A stretch of DNA of 64,000 nt from contig JAQSEB010000127.1 in assembly GCA_030063045.1 (NCBI GenBank), positions 1 to 64,000 on the forward strand, in the 5' to 3' direction. The stretch comes from Pratylenchus scribneri (Eukaryota > Nematoda > Chromadorea > Rhabditida > Pratylenchidae). The notes beneath the pieces were generated by a model that worked only from the letters and a program-made list of their open reading frames with translations, was not told where the DNA came from and did not search any database. Both the position numbers and the translations under genes were made by a program. Below are positions 20,001 to 32,935 of the stretch, piece by piece (the stretch's first letter is position 1; each line of letters opens with the position of its first letter).

Positions 20001-23000
20001 TGAGTCCATATTCGGATAATTTAACTTGCCATCGATCGTCGATTAAACAATTTGTGGAACGCAAATTCCCATGCCATCCAATGGGCGATGCATGCAAAAA
20101 GCGAAGGCCCTAAAATATACAAAAATATTAAAATAATTTATAAATTAATTTGTTCAAAATTTTCAACTAAAAAATTGGCTCACTTCGCAAACATCACGAA
20201 CAAGTGAATAAATGAAAAATCCATCCATTGTCAATTGGGAAGAGCCAGTGACGACTTCCTTCACAAAGAAAATTAAATTAAATAAAATTTAATTATAAAA
20301 AATATATTCGCACAGAAAGTGGTCCACGTGAACAATAACGCCAAAGGGAAAGCAGTTCGGGTCCATCAATTGATAGGCCAATGAAACGATTGATATTATC
20401 ACCGTCCAACAAACGCATCTTTCCATTTTAATAATTGGGAAATTAATTTAATAAATTAATAAATTACCCCTCTCAAATCTGCCATATCCTGCGGGCTTAA
20501 ACGCAAATTCACTGAAATATTATAAATATAATTTTTTGAATATTAATAGGATTTTATTTCAAATTTCCACAAAATTTTTTATTCGAGTTCGTCATTAAAA
20601 AAACAAATTTCACGTTTACCGGCATGTAACACTCCAATGACTCGTTCCACGCTTCCGCCTGTTCCAGCTCCACTGGCCGCCGTGTTCATCACGTAAACGG
20701 CACCATTGAATTTTTGGGCTCCTAATCCCACTGAGTCGCGTGTAAATTTTGAAGAGGTGGTGTTGCCGGATTGAAGGGAACGAGCACTTTCCATTGATTT
20801 GCTGCTGGCTTTGTTCGTGAATTTTGTCAAAGTGGAATGCGGAATTTGCCAGAGTCGATTTTGCCGTTCCATTTCTTCGGTTTTCATTCTGTGTTGATAT
20901 TGATATATGGAAAAAATTAATTAATTTTTTTGAGACTATTATTTCGACTATTTCTAAGTTCAAAATTATCCAATTTTAAAATTAGCAACTTTTAAATTTA
21001 AACAAACTTTATTAAATAATAAATTCCAAAAACTATGCCGGCCAAAATGAGGAGGACTAAGCATCCGGCAAGAATGATAAAGCCTCGATATTCCTGGATG
21101 AAATCCAATCGGCATCCGGTCCCATCGAATCCGCACACTGGACGGGCCAGCGGTTTAATATCATTTCGACTGGACCAAATTTCATGCTCAGCGGTGGAAT
21201 TGTACCAACTCGCATTCTATTTATTAGGCATTTCAATCAGTTAAATTAAATTTAATAATTAATTGTTGAAATTTGGATATGAAATTTTAAAAAAATATGT
21301 AGATAATTAATCTATTGGTAAAAAACAATTTTTGTCTGAAACTTATTATTTTTGAGGCCTTAAAATTTGACCAAATATTAATATATCTTTTATATTCCAA
21401 AAATTGTTTCTCTCATATCCCCATTCACCTTAATAATTTGAATTGAAGATTTTAAGCTTTCTATTTAAGAAATAAATTTGATTACAAAAAAACTAAATTC
21501 AGTTAAATAAAATATAATTTTAAAAAATTAAATTTTCATTTTTGATTTACCACGCCTTTGTCCGAAACTTGCAAATTCACATAATTATCCAAATTGCCAT
21601 TCATATCAGAATAAACGGACAACAAATATAATGCATTGCGCATTCCATCCACACCCAAATCAACACTTCCACTCATTCCTGGCAAAAAAATAATTATTTC
21701 TGTAATTATTTTAAGAATTAAAAATACCAAAAATTTATTTTAAATATTTTTAAATTAAAAAAATGAAATAATAATTTTTATTTACTTACCATCAAAATGG
21801 ATGCCCGGTATCATTGAGCGAAGAAGTGCTCCATTTCTATATGGTTGAGTGCCATTTGAATTTGCTGAATTTGAATTTGAATTCAATGCACGGGAAACGG
21901 CCATGGCATAAAGGTAGAAGCCGTCATTCAGTAGGGGAGCATATTTTGATGCCTAAAAATTAGAAAAAAATTAATAAATTATTTCCTTAACCTTTTTATT
22001 TTGATCACAATCAGTGCAGAAAAATGGCCATTGTTGGACCATTTTGATGACATCCGTCGAAAATGTGGTGTTCGATGTCTTTCCTGATTTATTTTAATTA
22101 TTTATTATTAATTAATTGGAATTATATTTAATAATTTAATAAATTCGATAAAATTATAATAATATTAATAAATTTTATTAAAAATATTAATTAATAATTT
22201 TCAATTTATTAAAATAAATAAATTCGTACGAACCAAAAATGTCGCCCTGTAAATGGAAACTTCGTTGTGCAATTTTATAAGCGGCCGCTTGGACAGTTTG
22301 GTCCGTGTCATTCCACCAGGCTTGGGTGCGTTTGCCATCTACTAAATAGCATTGAAATTTGTTAAAATAATTTTGGACTGCGACCATTGTCCAAATTGAT
22401 GGCTGGGATCAAATAGACTGAAAAATGCAGAAAATAAAATAATAATTGTTTATTTTATTAATTATAATAACAATTTTAATTGAATTCTAATTTTTACCAT
22501 AATCGGGACCATCCAATCCTGCCTGCGACAACTTTGCTGCAAATAGGCGCATTTGTACGATATCATCAAAACAAAGGACAACAACTGAAAAATGACAAAA
22601 GAATTTCATCCTTTTATTTAAATTTTTTGATGAAAAAATAAAAAAATTCGTAATTGTAATTTTTTATTCCATTTTTAAAGGAAATAATTAATATTTTTAC
22701 CAATAAAAGATTAATTCTTCATTTTTAATATATTTTGGCTGTAAAATACGCACTTCTGGCCCGGCTCTTTATTTGATTCATCGTGTTCTGCATATTGGTA
22801 TTGCCCGATTCAGCGACCTTCACATAAAATTTAATTCAATTATATTTGTAAAATGTATTAATCAAAAATAAAAATGTATCTATCAAATCTTTAATTAGAG
22901 GTTCAAATTTATTGGCTATCCGAAATTTTGTGCTTTTGCCAATATTTTAGCAATCTTTCAACTATTAATAAAATATTTGTATCATTAGGTTAAACACTTT

Positions 23001-24461
23001 CTGTTGATCATTTTGATATCAACAAAAATATTTGATCAAACTTAAATGGCATACCTAATTATGGCTATAAAGCAGATCAATTTTGCTATATTTTATTTTA
23101 TTTTGGTCTTAACTTTTTGCACTTTCTATCAAATCCAATAAATATTTTTTGAATTAGCTCATCCAAAAGCAAGGAACTAAAATCTTACTAAAATTTGCAA
23201 AATATAAATCTAAATTTAATGCCCAAAAATTCGAATGCGATCATTGCACCAAATATAACAATACCTCCTCCTTGTAGCTAATCACGCAATTGTCCTTCCC
23301 ATTTGTGGCCGTTTGCAAATCCTCTTGGAAGGAAGAGCAAAGTCCATTGTCATTTGTTTGATAAATGACCGCAAACACATCCCAGTCGAAGAAATCCGCA
23401 GCCGAACAAATCACATTGCCAAAACTTTGTTAAAACATATTTTATTAATTAATGAAGGTAAATATATAGACTCATTATATGTTGGAATGGCAGAGATCAG
23501 TGTAGGGAAATTGGTGGTCGAACTGAAAATAAAATTTAATTAATTAATTTTTTATTTTTTTATTTGCAAATTAATTACTAATATTTATGTTTAAAAATTT
23601 TTGTTAAATTACGTACGCAAATGTTGAGTCGAAACATTGGCCCCAGAGAATGCCAGGAATATTGTAGAAAGTGGCCACATTCATGGCAACTTGTGCACTG
23701 CTTGAGCAGGGCGATGCAATGAATACGTCAATTTGTTGGTCAACAATTAACTCAAAGGAATAGCCCATTGCGATTGATTCAACACATTCCTCGTATTTCC
23801 AAATGAAACTGAAAAATGATATATTTTGATACATAGCCAATATTTGTATAGTTGTTTAAAGAAGTAAATAGTAGATTTCATAGAAATTTAGAAAAATTTT
23901 AGCCAAAAGTGCTAAAATAGACTAAAATTTTGTGATTTTCAAACTTTATTATTTGCCTCAATCATATTGATATGAAAATAGTCTTCCGACAGATTATTAA
24001 AAATTTTAATTAAAACTTGATAAAATATTGGCCAGTTAACAAAATTCTCTTGGCAAAATTTGAATGCAAAAAAGTCGGATAACTTATTTTTATTTTAAAT
24101 TATTATATAATATTTAAATGACACAGAATTAGACTTTTTATATATTTAATTCTTCGATTCATTTTAAGGTCATATATTTTAATTTACTGTTCATTAATTA
24201 TTCCAATTTAATAAATTTGAGAAAAGGAAAAAATTACGTAAAATTGCTTCCAGCTGGCAATAATTTGTCATTCACAATTCGATTGATTGCGACGGACAAA
24301 GCACCGGCCGATTTCTCGAAGGAGGTCGGCGAACTTTGATTTTTGGGAATTAACATTCCAACACGAATGGACACAGGCGGCTGTTGGCCCAAACATTGGA
24401 TAATGTAAATGGTGTTGATGATGAGGGAAAAGAAAATGGGAGGAAATTTGCATTTATTCAT
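17036..24461 (-). CDS. gcy (paralog not assigned): Receptor-type guanylate cyclase, complete
   Basis: Twenty-five exons from 24238-24461 to 17036-17131 give 1092 residues, the normal length, with every junction in phase. Order: signal peptide (1-25), receptor ligand-binding domain (about 30-470; [33 protein letters not shown]), one membrane span (about 479-503), kinase-homology domain (exons 13-19, including [10 protein letters not shown] and WTAPELI), dimerisation helix (exon 20, [15 protein letters not shown]), cyclase domain (exons 21-25). The cyclase keeps both metal-binding Asp residues (FFSDVVSFT and KVETIGDGY), the Glu and Cys of GTP selectivity ([12 protein letters not shown]) and NTASRMESN, so it should make cGMP. 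The kinase-like domain has HGN for HRD and EYG for DFG, so it is a pseudokinase. Nematodes use many such receptors in sensory neurons. The last intron contains a 658-base inserted element. Confidence 0.95.
17367..18024. mobile_element. Non-autonomous inverted-repeat element in the last cyclase intron
   Basis: 658 bases. The ends TTAGTGGGCGGATTTTTATT (17367 on) and TTAGGGGGCGGATTTATATT (read inward from 18024) form a terminal inverted repeat of about 25 bases with two differences. Both flanks are TAATAATA-like, so a 6-9 base target duplication is likely but its length is ambiguous. The interior is AT-rich with many ATCAATATTTT words and no ORF. It separates the last two exons of the cyclase. 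Confidence 0.7.
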
Positions 24462-26917
24462 TAAAAACTAAATGTTATGCAAAAAATGTTTAATTTCATT
24501 GATGTGATTAAAGAGAACTTTTCCATTGTCTAGACAAAAATAAAACAAAAATGCCAAAAAAATTTTTTTATGATTTTTTGAGATCAAATTTTAAAGGTAA
24601 TATTATTCAAATTTTTCGTTAAATGTTAAAAAAAACATGAAAATTTATTTTTCATGTAACAAAACACTAAAATATATTCTCTAAAATAAATATTAATTAT
24701 AAAATATTAATTCTTAACCATTTTTATAAGAACAAAATGTTTTTACAAAGTTTTGTGCCATCATTATTATTTTTTCCTTAATAAATTAAAATATGAATGG
24801 CCTTGATCATTTCCTTATTCTCATTTCACGTCAAAAAAAATATTATTTCGCAAATTGGACATAGCCTCACTTTCTCTAATGAATGGCTTCAATGGTCACA
24901 AACGATTGCAATAAAAGAGGATTAAATTAGTTGAGTGAATCCAAATCCAAATTCCAAAGGACATTGTCTATTATTATTATGTCAATCTTGTATCATATAC
25001 AATTTCCCGAGGCCCTACCCAAAATATTATCATGCGTCATGGAAATATTAGGGATTATTTTTATAATGATAAAAAAAAATATAAAATTGATGCATATCAA
25101 AAATTACTATTTTGATTATTTATTACAGAAATTCATGGCAAAGTCCTAAAATTATTTATTGGATAGGAAAATTACTTGGAAATATCTTAATATTTATTCT
25201 GGAACTTTAAACGAAATCGAATACCATTATATATATATTAGTTTAATATTAAATTAACCTAAATTTGATTCGAAAATATTAATTCTTTCTAATTGAGCTT
25301 TCCTAATTGCCTATTATTCTAATTTTATGTCAAATTAACAAATTCAAACTTTATCAGAAAAATGGACTGATTAAAGGAATTTAGAATCAAATGTACAAAT
25401 AATGATAATAGAATTAAAAATGTTAAATTTGAGTTTAAGAAAATATATTGTAATGTAAAAGACTCTGCCGTCTGTGATGAGTCCCTGTTTGATGTATTAT
25501 GCTTTATTAAAAATAATATTGGTTTTTATTTGTACCGCCTCCTCAAATAGAGGGCTTCATGGCAATAAAGTGGGATTAAGTTCAGAAATGCAAAAATAAT
25601 ATTAACATATTAATATTTGCATCAATCCCTTTTAAAATGTTCTCTTTCATTTTAATATTTATGACATATTTAAAGTAGAATTATGGCAAAAAATTACGGT
25701 AACAAATTTAGGATTAGAATTGGCTTCTTTAATAACTTTTATTATTAATTTAAAAAAAGGGTGAAAATTGTTCTCCTTTTCTATATTAAAAACGAAAAAT
25801 ATCATTAAAGAATTAACAATCATTTATTATATATTTAAAATTGAACCAAAAATAAAGAATGAAAAAAGAGTTTGTATCAAATTGTCAAATACAATCGGAA
25901 AAGCAAAATCAAATCAATACAACTGATTTCTGAATGATTAGAAAAAAGTATAATTCCTAATTCCTTGTATTAATTTGTGTCCTCAATTTGGGATTTTACT
26001 GATTAAATTCAGCATCATTTGTAAATTTCTTACCTTGTATTTTAATTCATATATTTATTCAAAATTTAATAGTATACCCTAATTCTCAACAACATTATCC
26101 CGCTAAGTTTATTCGATCATCAAATATCTGTAAGCTACATGTAGTTTTCAGTAGGAGTTGGAATTCAACAAAATAAGGACAAAAATATCTCGTTACAAAC
26201 AAGGAAAATGACCAAAAAATGTTAATTTGTCCAGCCGGAACTCTAATTATGCCAAAATCAAATACTAATTTTTATCACTAAATTTCTCGACGAATCTCTT
26301 AATTTCAACTTCTATGAATATCGACAATTTTGGACTTCCCAATTTCCAAATATTTTGAAAATTTTTTCAGATTAATAACAAATACTATTTTATCAATTTC
26401 ATATTACATTCAAATTCCAAACTTTATTATTTTTATTAGCAATTTTGAGAAAGAAATGGGGATGATTGATTGATTGAGTCAAGCTTTACTCTCTCTCTAT
26501 AAAGTGAATGTTGATCTTAGATTTATCTTTTGAATTTGATGCCAAATATTGCGCTCTTTGCGATTTCCCTCTACACACTGGATTTGCCTTTCTCTCATTT
26601 CAATGGCCAGCAGGATTTACTAATTTGCTGCTCAAATCCAGCAAAGGCATTTGCCTCCTCTGCCGTTATGGTTGACTTCGATTTTGGCTTCAAAATGGAC
26701 CAAAAATATGATCACCCAAAACCCATAGGTCTATCTTTGAATTTGCCAGCAATAAATCTGCCATTCGAGGCATTGCCTTCGAAAGGTAGGGGAGGGGAAC
26801 AGTGGTAAATTTAAATTAAATTTTTTCTGATTTTTCATTCATTTTATCCTTCATAAATAATTTCAGTGAAACTAACTTCAATTTTTTAATTTCCGAAAAA
26901 AAATATTTTTTTAAAAA
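24462..26917. other. Intergenic spacer between divergent cyclase and UGT genes
   Basis: About 2.4 kb, very AT-rich, between two divergent genes and so probably holding both promoters. I see no supported gene. The last 400 bases include TTGAATTTGCCAGCAATAAATC (26737-26758), close to the GAATTTGCCAGCAA box found upstream of the secreted-protein copies, and an ORF at 26530-26808 through this less AT-rich stretch that I do not consider a gene. Confidence 0.4.
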
Positions 26918-29900
26918 ATGTTTATTCTTGACCATCTTCTATTGTGGTTTTTCTTTTTGCCTTTTGTGTTATTCGAATTGCCAATGATGAAGGCAACCAA
27001 AAATGAGGACGGCACAAATGCCGAATGGAAAGGGAAAGTTTTGGTGTTGGCCGATGCCCTCGGCACTCATTATGATTTTGCGGTGGGTTTGAAAAATAAT
27101 TTCATAATTTAAAGAATGCGGATTTTGTGAAATTAAAACAAAATAAAAATATTCTTATTTTTCAGTTGAATATTGTGAACATTTTGGCGGATAACGGTTA
27201 TTTGGTGGTGAGTCGATAATTCATTTTTATTCGTTTTTAATTAAATAATTTTTTCCATAATGTGAATTAACTCATTTATTAGATCTGATTATATTTTTTT
27301 TGAATTCTTAATAAACTTTTGCAAAGCTTACTGGACTTGTGCTAATCTTTTGGTCATAAATTAATGAAAAAGTAAACCCCTTTGTAAGCCCTTTGGAACC
27401 CCTATTTAAAAGTTTTCTAAAAAGTGGCTTCTTCTAAATTTTGTCCTTTAAAAAATCATTTGTATAAATTTTTTTTTAAAAAATCAAATTTTTTAAAAAT
27501 TAAAAGTGTCAAATCGTAGAGGATTCGTTATGGAGGGAGGGGGGAGGGAGATTTTACAATGTTATATCGCTTTATTATATTGGTGTGAATATCCTTATAA
27601 AGCTATTGAATAATTAAGCAGTGCAAGTAGTTAATTGGTTAATTGATGACAATACCATATAATATCTTAAGCAACTTATAAATTATAATAATAATAATGA
27701 ATTCGATCCAGCATTTCCTTGTTGTCCGCTATGATAAAAGTCGAAAATTGACTCCGCCTCGGGACAGTAGTGTGAAATTCATAGAAATTGACTTCAATAA
27801 TGATGATTATGATCAACATTTTGGAGGCAAATCGCCAATGAAAGATTTCATTGGGGCACAAATAGAATGGGACAAAAGCAGATTGGCTGCTGATGAAGTG
27901 ACAAAGAAATTTGCTGAATTGGTCAAATATAATATGTTTACATATTATAAAGGTAAATATTCTCGACATTGAAGCAGATAGTCATTTTAGAGGATTGAAT
28001 GGTTTTGTATCGATGGTGGCAAGGCTGCTGAGCAAATTAATATAGCATTTTATTGGGCAAAAATTGAGAACAAATTGATACTAAAATTATTGAATTTTTG
28101 TTGATTTTAGGCAAAATGCAAAATTTAGTCAAAAAAACCAATTGATTATTGTGTTTTTGGCCATTACTCGGTAAATATCCAATTTTGGCCATTGTCTTCA
28201 TCTTTTTTAGCTAATTTATGTAGAATAATTTGAAGTAAAAGAGATTTGCTTTGGTCTAAAATTATGCTTCATCGGCTCCAAAAATTTTTGATTAAATAAT
28301 TATTATTGTTGCCGCATTAATTCTTAATTAATCATTTTAGCTATAATAACGGAATATGAACATGAAGGGAAACATATGTTCGATTGGCTTCGCGACCAGC
28401 ATTACGATTTGGGCATTGCAGAATTTTGCATTACTTCTGGGCCATTGGCCGTTTTCCATCGAATTGGTTTGAAGGATTATATTGTGACCAGTGCCGCACC
28501 GCCATTACCCATCACATTGTACATGTTAGGGCAAAAGTTGATGTCGGATGTGCCAGGTTTATACTTTTGAAGTAAAATTAAATTGAAATATATCTATAAA
28601 AAAATATGATATAATTAAAAATCTTTGCTGGTATTTAGAAATTGGCATTCGTAGAAAACCGGAAAAATTTTATTTTTATCAAAATTAGTCAGATTTTAGA
28701 TATCTATTGGAAAGTGAAAAATTAAAATAATTTATAAAAAAGAATAATTAAATTAATTTTTTTCTTTCTACTTATTATTATTATAAATATCAAATTATAA
28801 ACCCATTAATTTAAAAAAAGCTCCATTTAAACTTTATTTAACTTAAATAAGTTATTACACTAGCTTATTAAAAATAATAGTCTAAATAAATTGTTTACAC
28901 AGAAAATGGCAATAGTTTAAAAGAAAATATTATTAATAAAAATAATCTAAAATAAAAAGAAAGAATAAAAAAAAATAGCACAGAAAATTAAAATCTAAAT
29001 ACTTAATTAAAGAGCGATTCAGTGCGCAAAAAGGAGATGGAAATAATGTCACAGGAATTCGCAATAATAATTCACACAGACGCGAAATGAATATCGAGGA
29101 ATATGATAACCATATAAAAGAATTCACAAAAGTGTACAATGAAGATTATAAAGGTAAAATTTTGAAAGGGATATTTAGGGTTTCCAAATGGTATATCTCG
29201 CGAATTGATTATTAAGCCATTTGCTAAAAGAATGGCCTAACTAATTGAAATGTTTTATTGAACTAAAGCATTATATAATATCAAATTAATTCCTTAAAAA
29301 TGCTTAGTTAAAATAGAACATTAAGTCCTCTGCATTAGCTTTCCATTAACCTTTAAAAAAATTATTTTACTTAAGAGAAATGATAATTTTAAATACCTAA
29401 TTATTAAAATTCATAGAAATGTACAATTTGGTATCAAACAAGAAAATTAAAACGCAAGTGAGAAATGAAGAAATGCCACCATTCGGTGAATTATTGCGTC
29501 GAGCCCGCTTCTTTCTTGTGAACAATCATCCATTGGCCAGATTCCGTGTGAACCTGTCAAAACGAATCAAATTCATTGGCGGATTGGATGTGGAGAATGC
29601 AGCCATAAGCAAAGGAATTTCAAAAGATATGCCACTGCCAGAGGAATATGAATGGATCAAAAATGAGGTTTATTTAATCACAAATGTATCCGATGCATCA
29701 GAGTCAACTGAAGTAGGAATTTTGACTACGTTCAAAAATGTCTTCCTAGTTGTCCAAAAAAATAATATTTGTTCTACCATAAAATAGAGGATTCTTTTCT
29801 GCATCAGATAGGTTTATTTTTAAAATGTTCAGACTAAAAAAAAATTATAAGCCTACTCCAACGATTCAAAAATTGAATCATCGGCATCGGAGTCAGTGTC

Positions 29901-31513
29901 TGATTCTGCCTTATAATTTTTTTTTTTGTCTTCAGAAAATTTTTTAAATAATATTATCTCATGCAGAAAAGTGTCCTCTATCTTTCAGTATAAAAATTAT
30001 TTTTTTGTTCATTTAGAAAGAAATTTTTTGAATATATTAAAATTCCTACTCTAGTTGATTTCGACGCGTGGGATCCATTTGTTTGAATGTATTTTAAGAA
30101 TTTTACATGGAATTCTTATCTTTTCTATCCAAATCCCCTTCTTTGACAAAATTAATCAGAAATTTATTATAATTTTTCCATCCAAATTTGGCTTCAAAAT
30201 AAAATTAGGGGATTTGTGATTTTTGTTATTTTTTAATCTTTTCCACCACCCTCGATGCCCATTTTTGTTACGGAAAACTTATTAGATAGAATGGTAGCTC
30301 CAGTTCACATACTGGTTGCTGAAAACTGATTTTTAAATTTTTCCATTTCCAAAATTCATCATTATATTTTTTTTCAGTTTCTTGAAATATTTTTATTAGT
30401 TGAATTTAATTTTTTTTATTTAATTCGATAGAAATGCGTTGTGGTGTTCAGTATGGGAACAATGATTGGCTTCACCGGATTCACGGAGAAATATGTGGAA
30501 GCATTGCATTCGGCAATTTCCGTACATCAACAATGCAAATTTTTGTTGAGAGTCAACGAACAAACTGCTAAACATTTACAGAAATTGGACAAGGAAAATA
30601 GCAATATGAAAATTGTTGTGATGCCCAAATTCATTCCACAAAAGGAAATTTTGGGTTGGTTTTTTGTCGCTAATTTGGAATTTAATAATTTTAAAGCACA
30701 ATCCAATGTACTCGGATTTATCTATCATTGTGGCCAGAACACATTTAATGAGGTTAAAGCGTTAACATTTTTTAATTTATTAAATATTCCCTAAATATAT
30801 TTATTTATTTATTTTTTCTTAAAATAATTTAAAACTTTTTTAGGTTTTATATGCGGAAGTTCCATTCATTTGTATTCCATTTTTTGGCGATCAATTCTAC
30901 AATGCGGTATTAATTTTTATTTTTTTTAATCTCTTCTAAATATTACTTTTTTGTTTATTTTATTTTAGGCCGTTTCGGAATATATGGGAATTGGGATTTG
31001 GGTGGAACATGAAAAATTTGTTGAACAATTTGCGGAGGCCCTTAATCAATTATTGGGTCCACCGCCACTAAAAAGAAACGCAAAAAAGTCGGAAAAAGTT
31101 GCTCAAAAAGAAAATACTAAAAGGTGAAATTAAGCTTATAATAAATAATTGCTTAATAAACCTTTTTAGTGCAATGAAACAAATAATACTTTCTGGCCAA
31201 ATTGCCAATTTGATAAATTCTGATCCGCAAATACCAAAATTTTTGGGAATCATTGAAAAAGTTATGCGTGAGAAAAAATCAGAAAAACGAATGGAATATG
31301 TGTTCCCGGCAATGGAAAAAATAGAAAAAGATTCTAAAATTGCAGTGGATGAAAATCCAACGGCCAAATTTTCGGAATATTTTAAACCAATTTATGATAA
31401 ATGGTGGAAAGCAAATGAAAAAAATGGGGGAGAAATGGTAAAAAATAATAAAAAGGGATTGAAAATAAATTATTATTTTTAAGAAACGAGGCAAGAAAAT
31501 GCCGAAAAATTGA
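26918..31513 (+). CDS. UDP-glycosyltransferase (GT1 family), divergent
   Basis: Twelve exons, 26918-27082, 27166-27207, 27712-27952, 28341-28556, 29013-29153, 29417-29667, 30432-30654, 30697-30752, 30844-30906, 30969-31123, 31170-31437 and 31484-31513, give 616 residues in phase. Landmarks: signal peptide (LLLWFFFLPFVLFE), DLGIAEFC, KRIKFIGGLDVE, VVVFSMGTMIG, KFIPQKEIL, then the sugar-donor signature around residue 437 (FIYHCGQNTFNE...EVPFICIPFFGDQ). UGTs transfer sugar from UDP-sugars to small lipophilic molecules in the ER. Here the usual THGG of the signature reads YHCG, and the C-terminus is a Lys-rich extension (SEKVAQKEN, KRGKKMPKN) with no membrane span, which UGTs normally have. Exons 3 and 5 are the least certain starts. 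Confidence 0.85.
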
Positions 31514-32935
31514 ATGCTTTGCTGAGGAGAGGATGGCATAAAATTCAGCAGAAGCTAAAGAGAAAAATTCAGCAATTCTATGGATGCAAAATTTACTATC
31601 AAATTGGGAATATGCTTTTATTATCCATTTTAAAATGCTTACTATTGCATAAAGTTTCATGGGAAAAATTTTATTATATTAAATAATTATACCCATTATT
31701 TCCATAGAGAAAAGACTTTTCATATTAGTCAATTAGCTAATCTTTTATCATATTAGAGTAAAAATAAAATATTAATTAATAATTACAAAGAGAAAATAGA
31801 AGGATAAATGATGAAAGTATTTCAAATTCGCCGTGTTACTTCGGTTTGCGTGCGAATTCATTCCTTTTTGTAGATTTCCAGTTGATCCAATTGTCATTTG
31901 CTAATGCAAATTGCAAAGTCCTCTGCTGACTCCGGAGCCCTCTGGACGAATGGGAGGGAAAAAATTGTTGATTATCATTAAGAGAGGCAGTTTTCAGGAT
32001 GGGTTCGATTGACAACGACAAATGGGTTTTTCATGTGAATAAGAAATCGACTCTCAAAAAATAGATTTTAATTATTTTTATTTGCCGATATCCTAAAAAA
32101 GTAAAAAAAAATAATTAAATTCTATTTGTTATCATATTAGAATAATTTGGGTCCGGACTCCGCGGAAGTTCGGATCAAAAACGAAGATCCATATGTTTCG
32201 TCCGCATTCTTTCATATGCCTTCTATGTTTTCTCTCACCTCAACGCAGCGTGCGCATCTCAATAGCCCAAAATCAATGCGTGATCAATCAAATCTTCTCC
32301 ATTAATTGGGGCTTCAATGGGCTTCATTCCATCTCCCTTCAGCACTACAATTCTCGGTTCTCGCCTTTGAAATTTCTCTAATTTGGCTTATAATTTGCCA
32401 TCTTTTGTTTTCTCACTCTAACGGCAACGCAACGCATCTGAATTGCCTACTAAAATCAATGTGAGCAGCAGAAATCCCCCATAAAATAATCCTACAATTC
32501 CCCTTCTTCAAAATGGGTCTTCAATGGAGGATTGGCTTCATCCAATCCTCCCCCATCCCCATTCAGCTGAATTTTGGCCAATAACAATTCCATCTATTCC
32601 CTTCTATAATTCTGAAGCTGTCCCGACGAGAAGGCTTTCTGGCTGATTAGGGGGGTGGGGGAAGGCATTGAGGCCCCCCCCCCCAACTCCCCTCATTTCG
32701 AACCCTGAATTTATTTTCCATCAAAACAATTCGCCTTTTTTGCGCAGTGCTTCTGGTGAGAACCACGCAAAAATTGTGAGAGATATTATTGTCTCAAATG
32801 AATTAGAATGTTAGAGAAATTTATTTGCCTGAAAACATGGCGGATGATCGCCTTTAAATTAGAACCCAATTTTCCCCACAAAACAAAATCCTCCTCTCAT
32901 TATTTCTAAAAAATAAATATAATCCAAAATATTCA
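31514..32935. other. Upstream block of secreted-protein copy 2
   Basis: No supported gene. It contains the family's repeated non-coding sequence: GAAGGATAAATGATGAAAG then TTTCAAATTCGCCGT (31797-31836), shared with 42955-42992; a GGTCCGGACTCCGCGG box and TTTCGTCCGC (32150-32207), shared with 14610; CATTCAGCTGAATTT (32572-32586); a 10-base C run near 32677; AGAATGTTAGAGAAA (32814) and AAATCCTCCTCTCATT (32887). Short ORFs here (31836-32021, 32193-32381) follow the repeat, not a gene. Confidence 0.55.
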
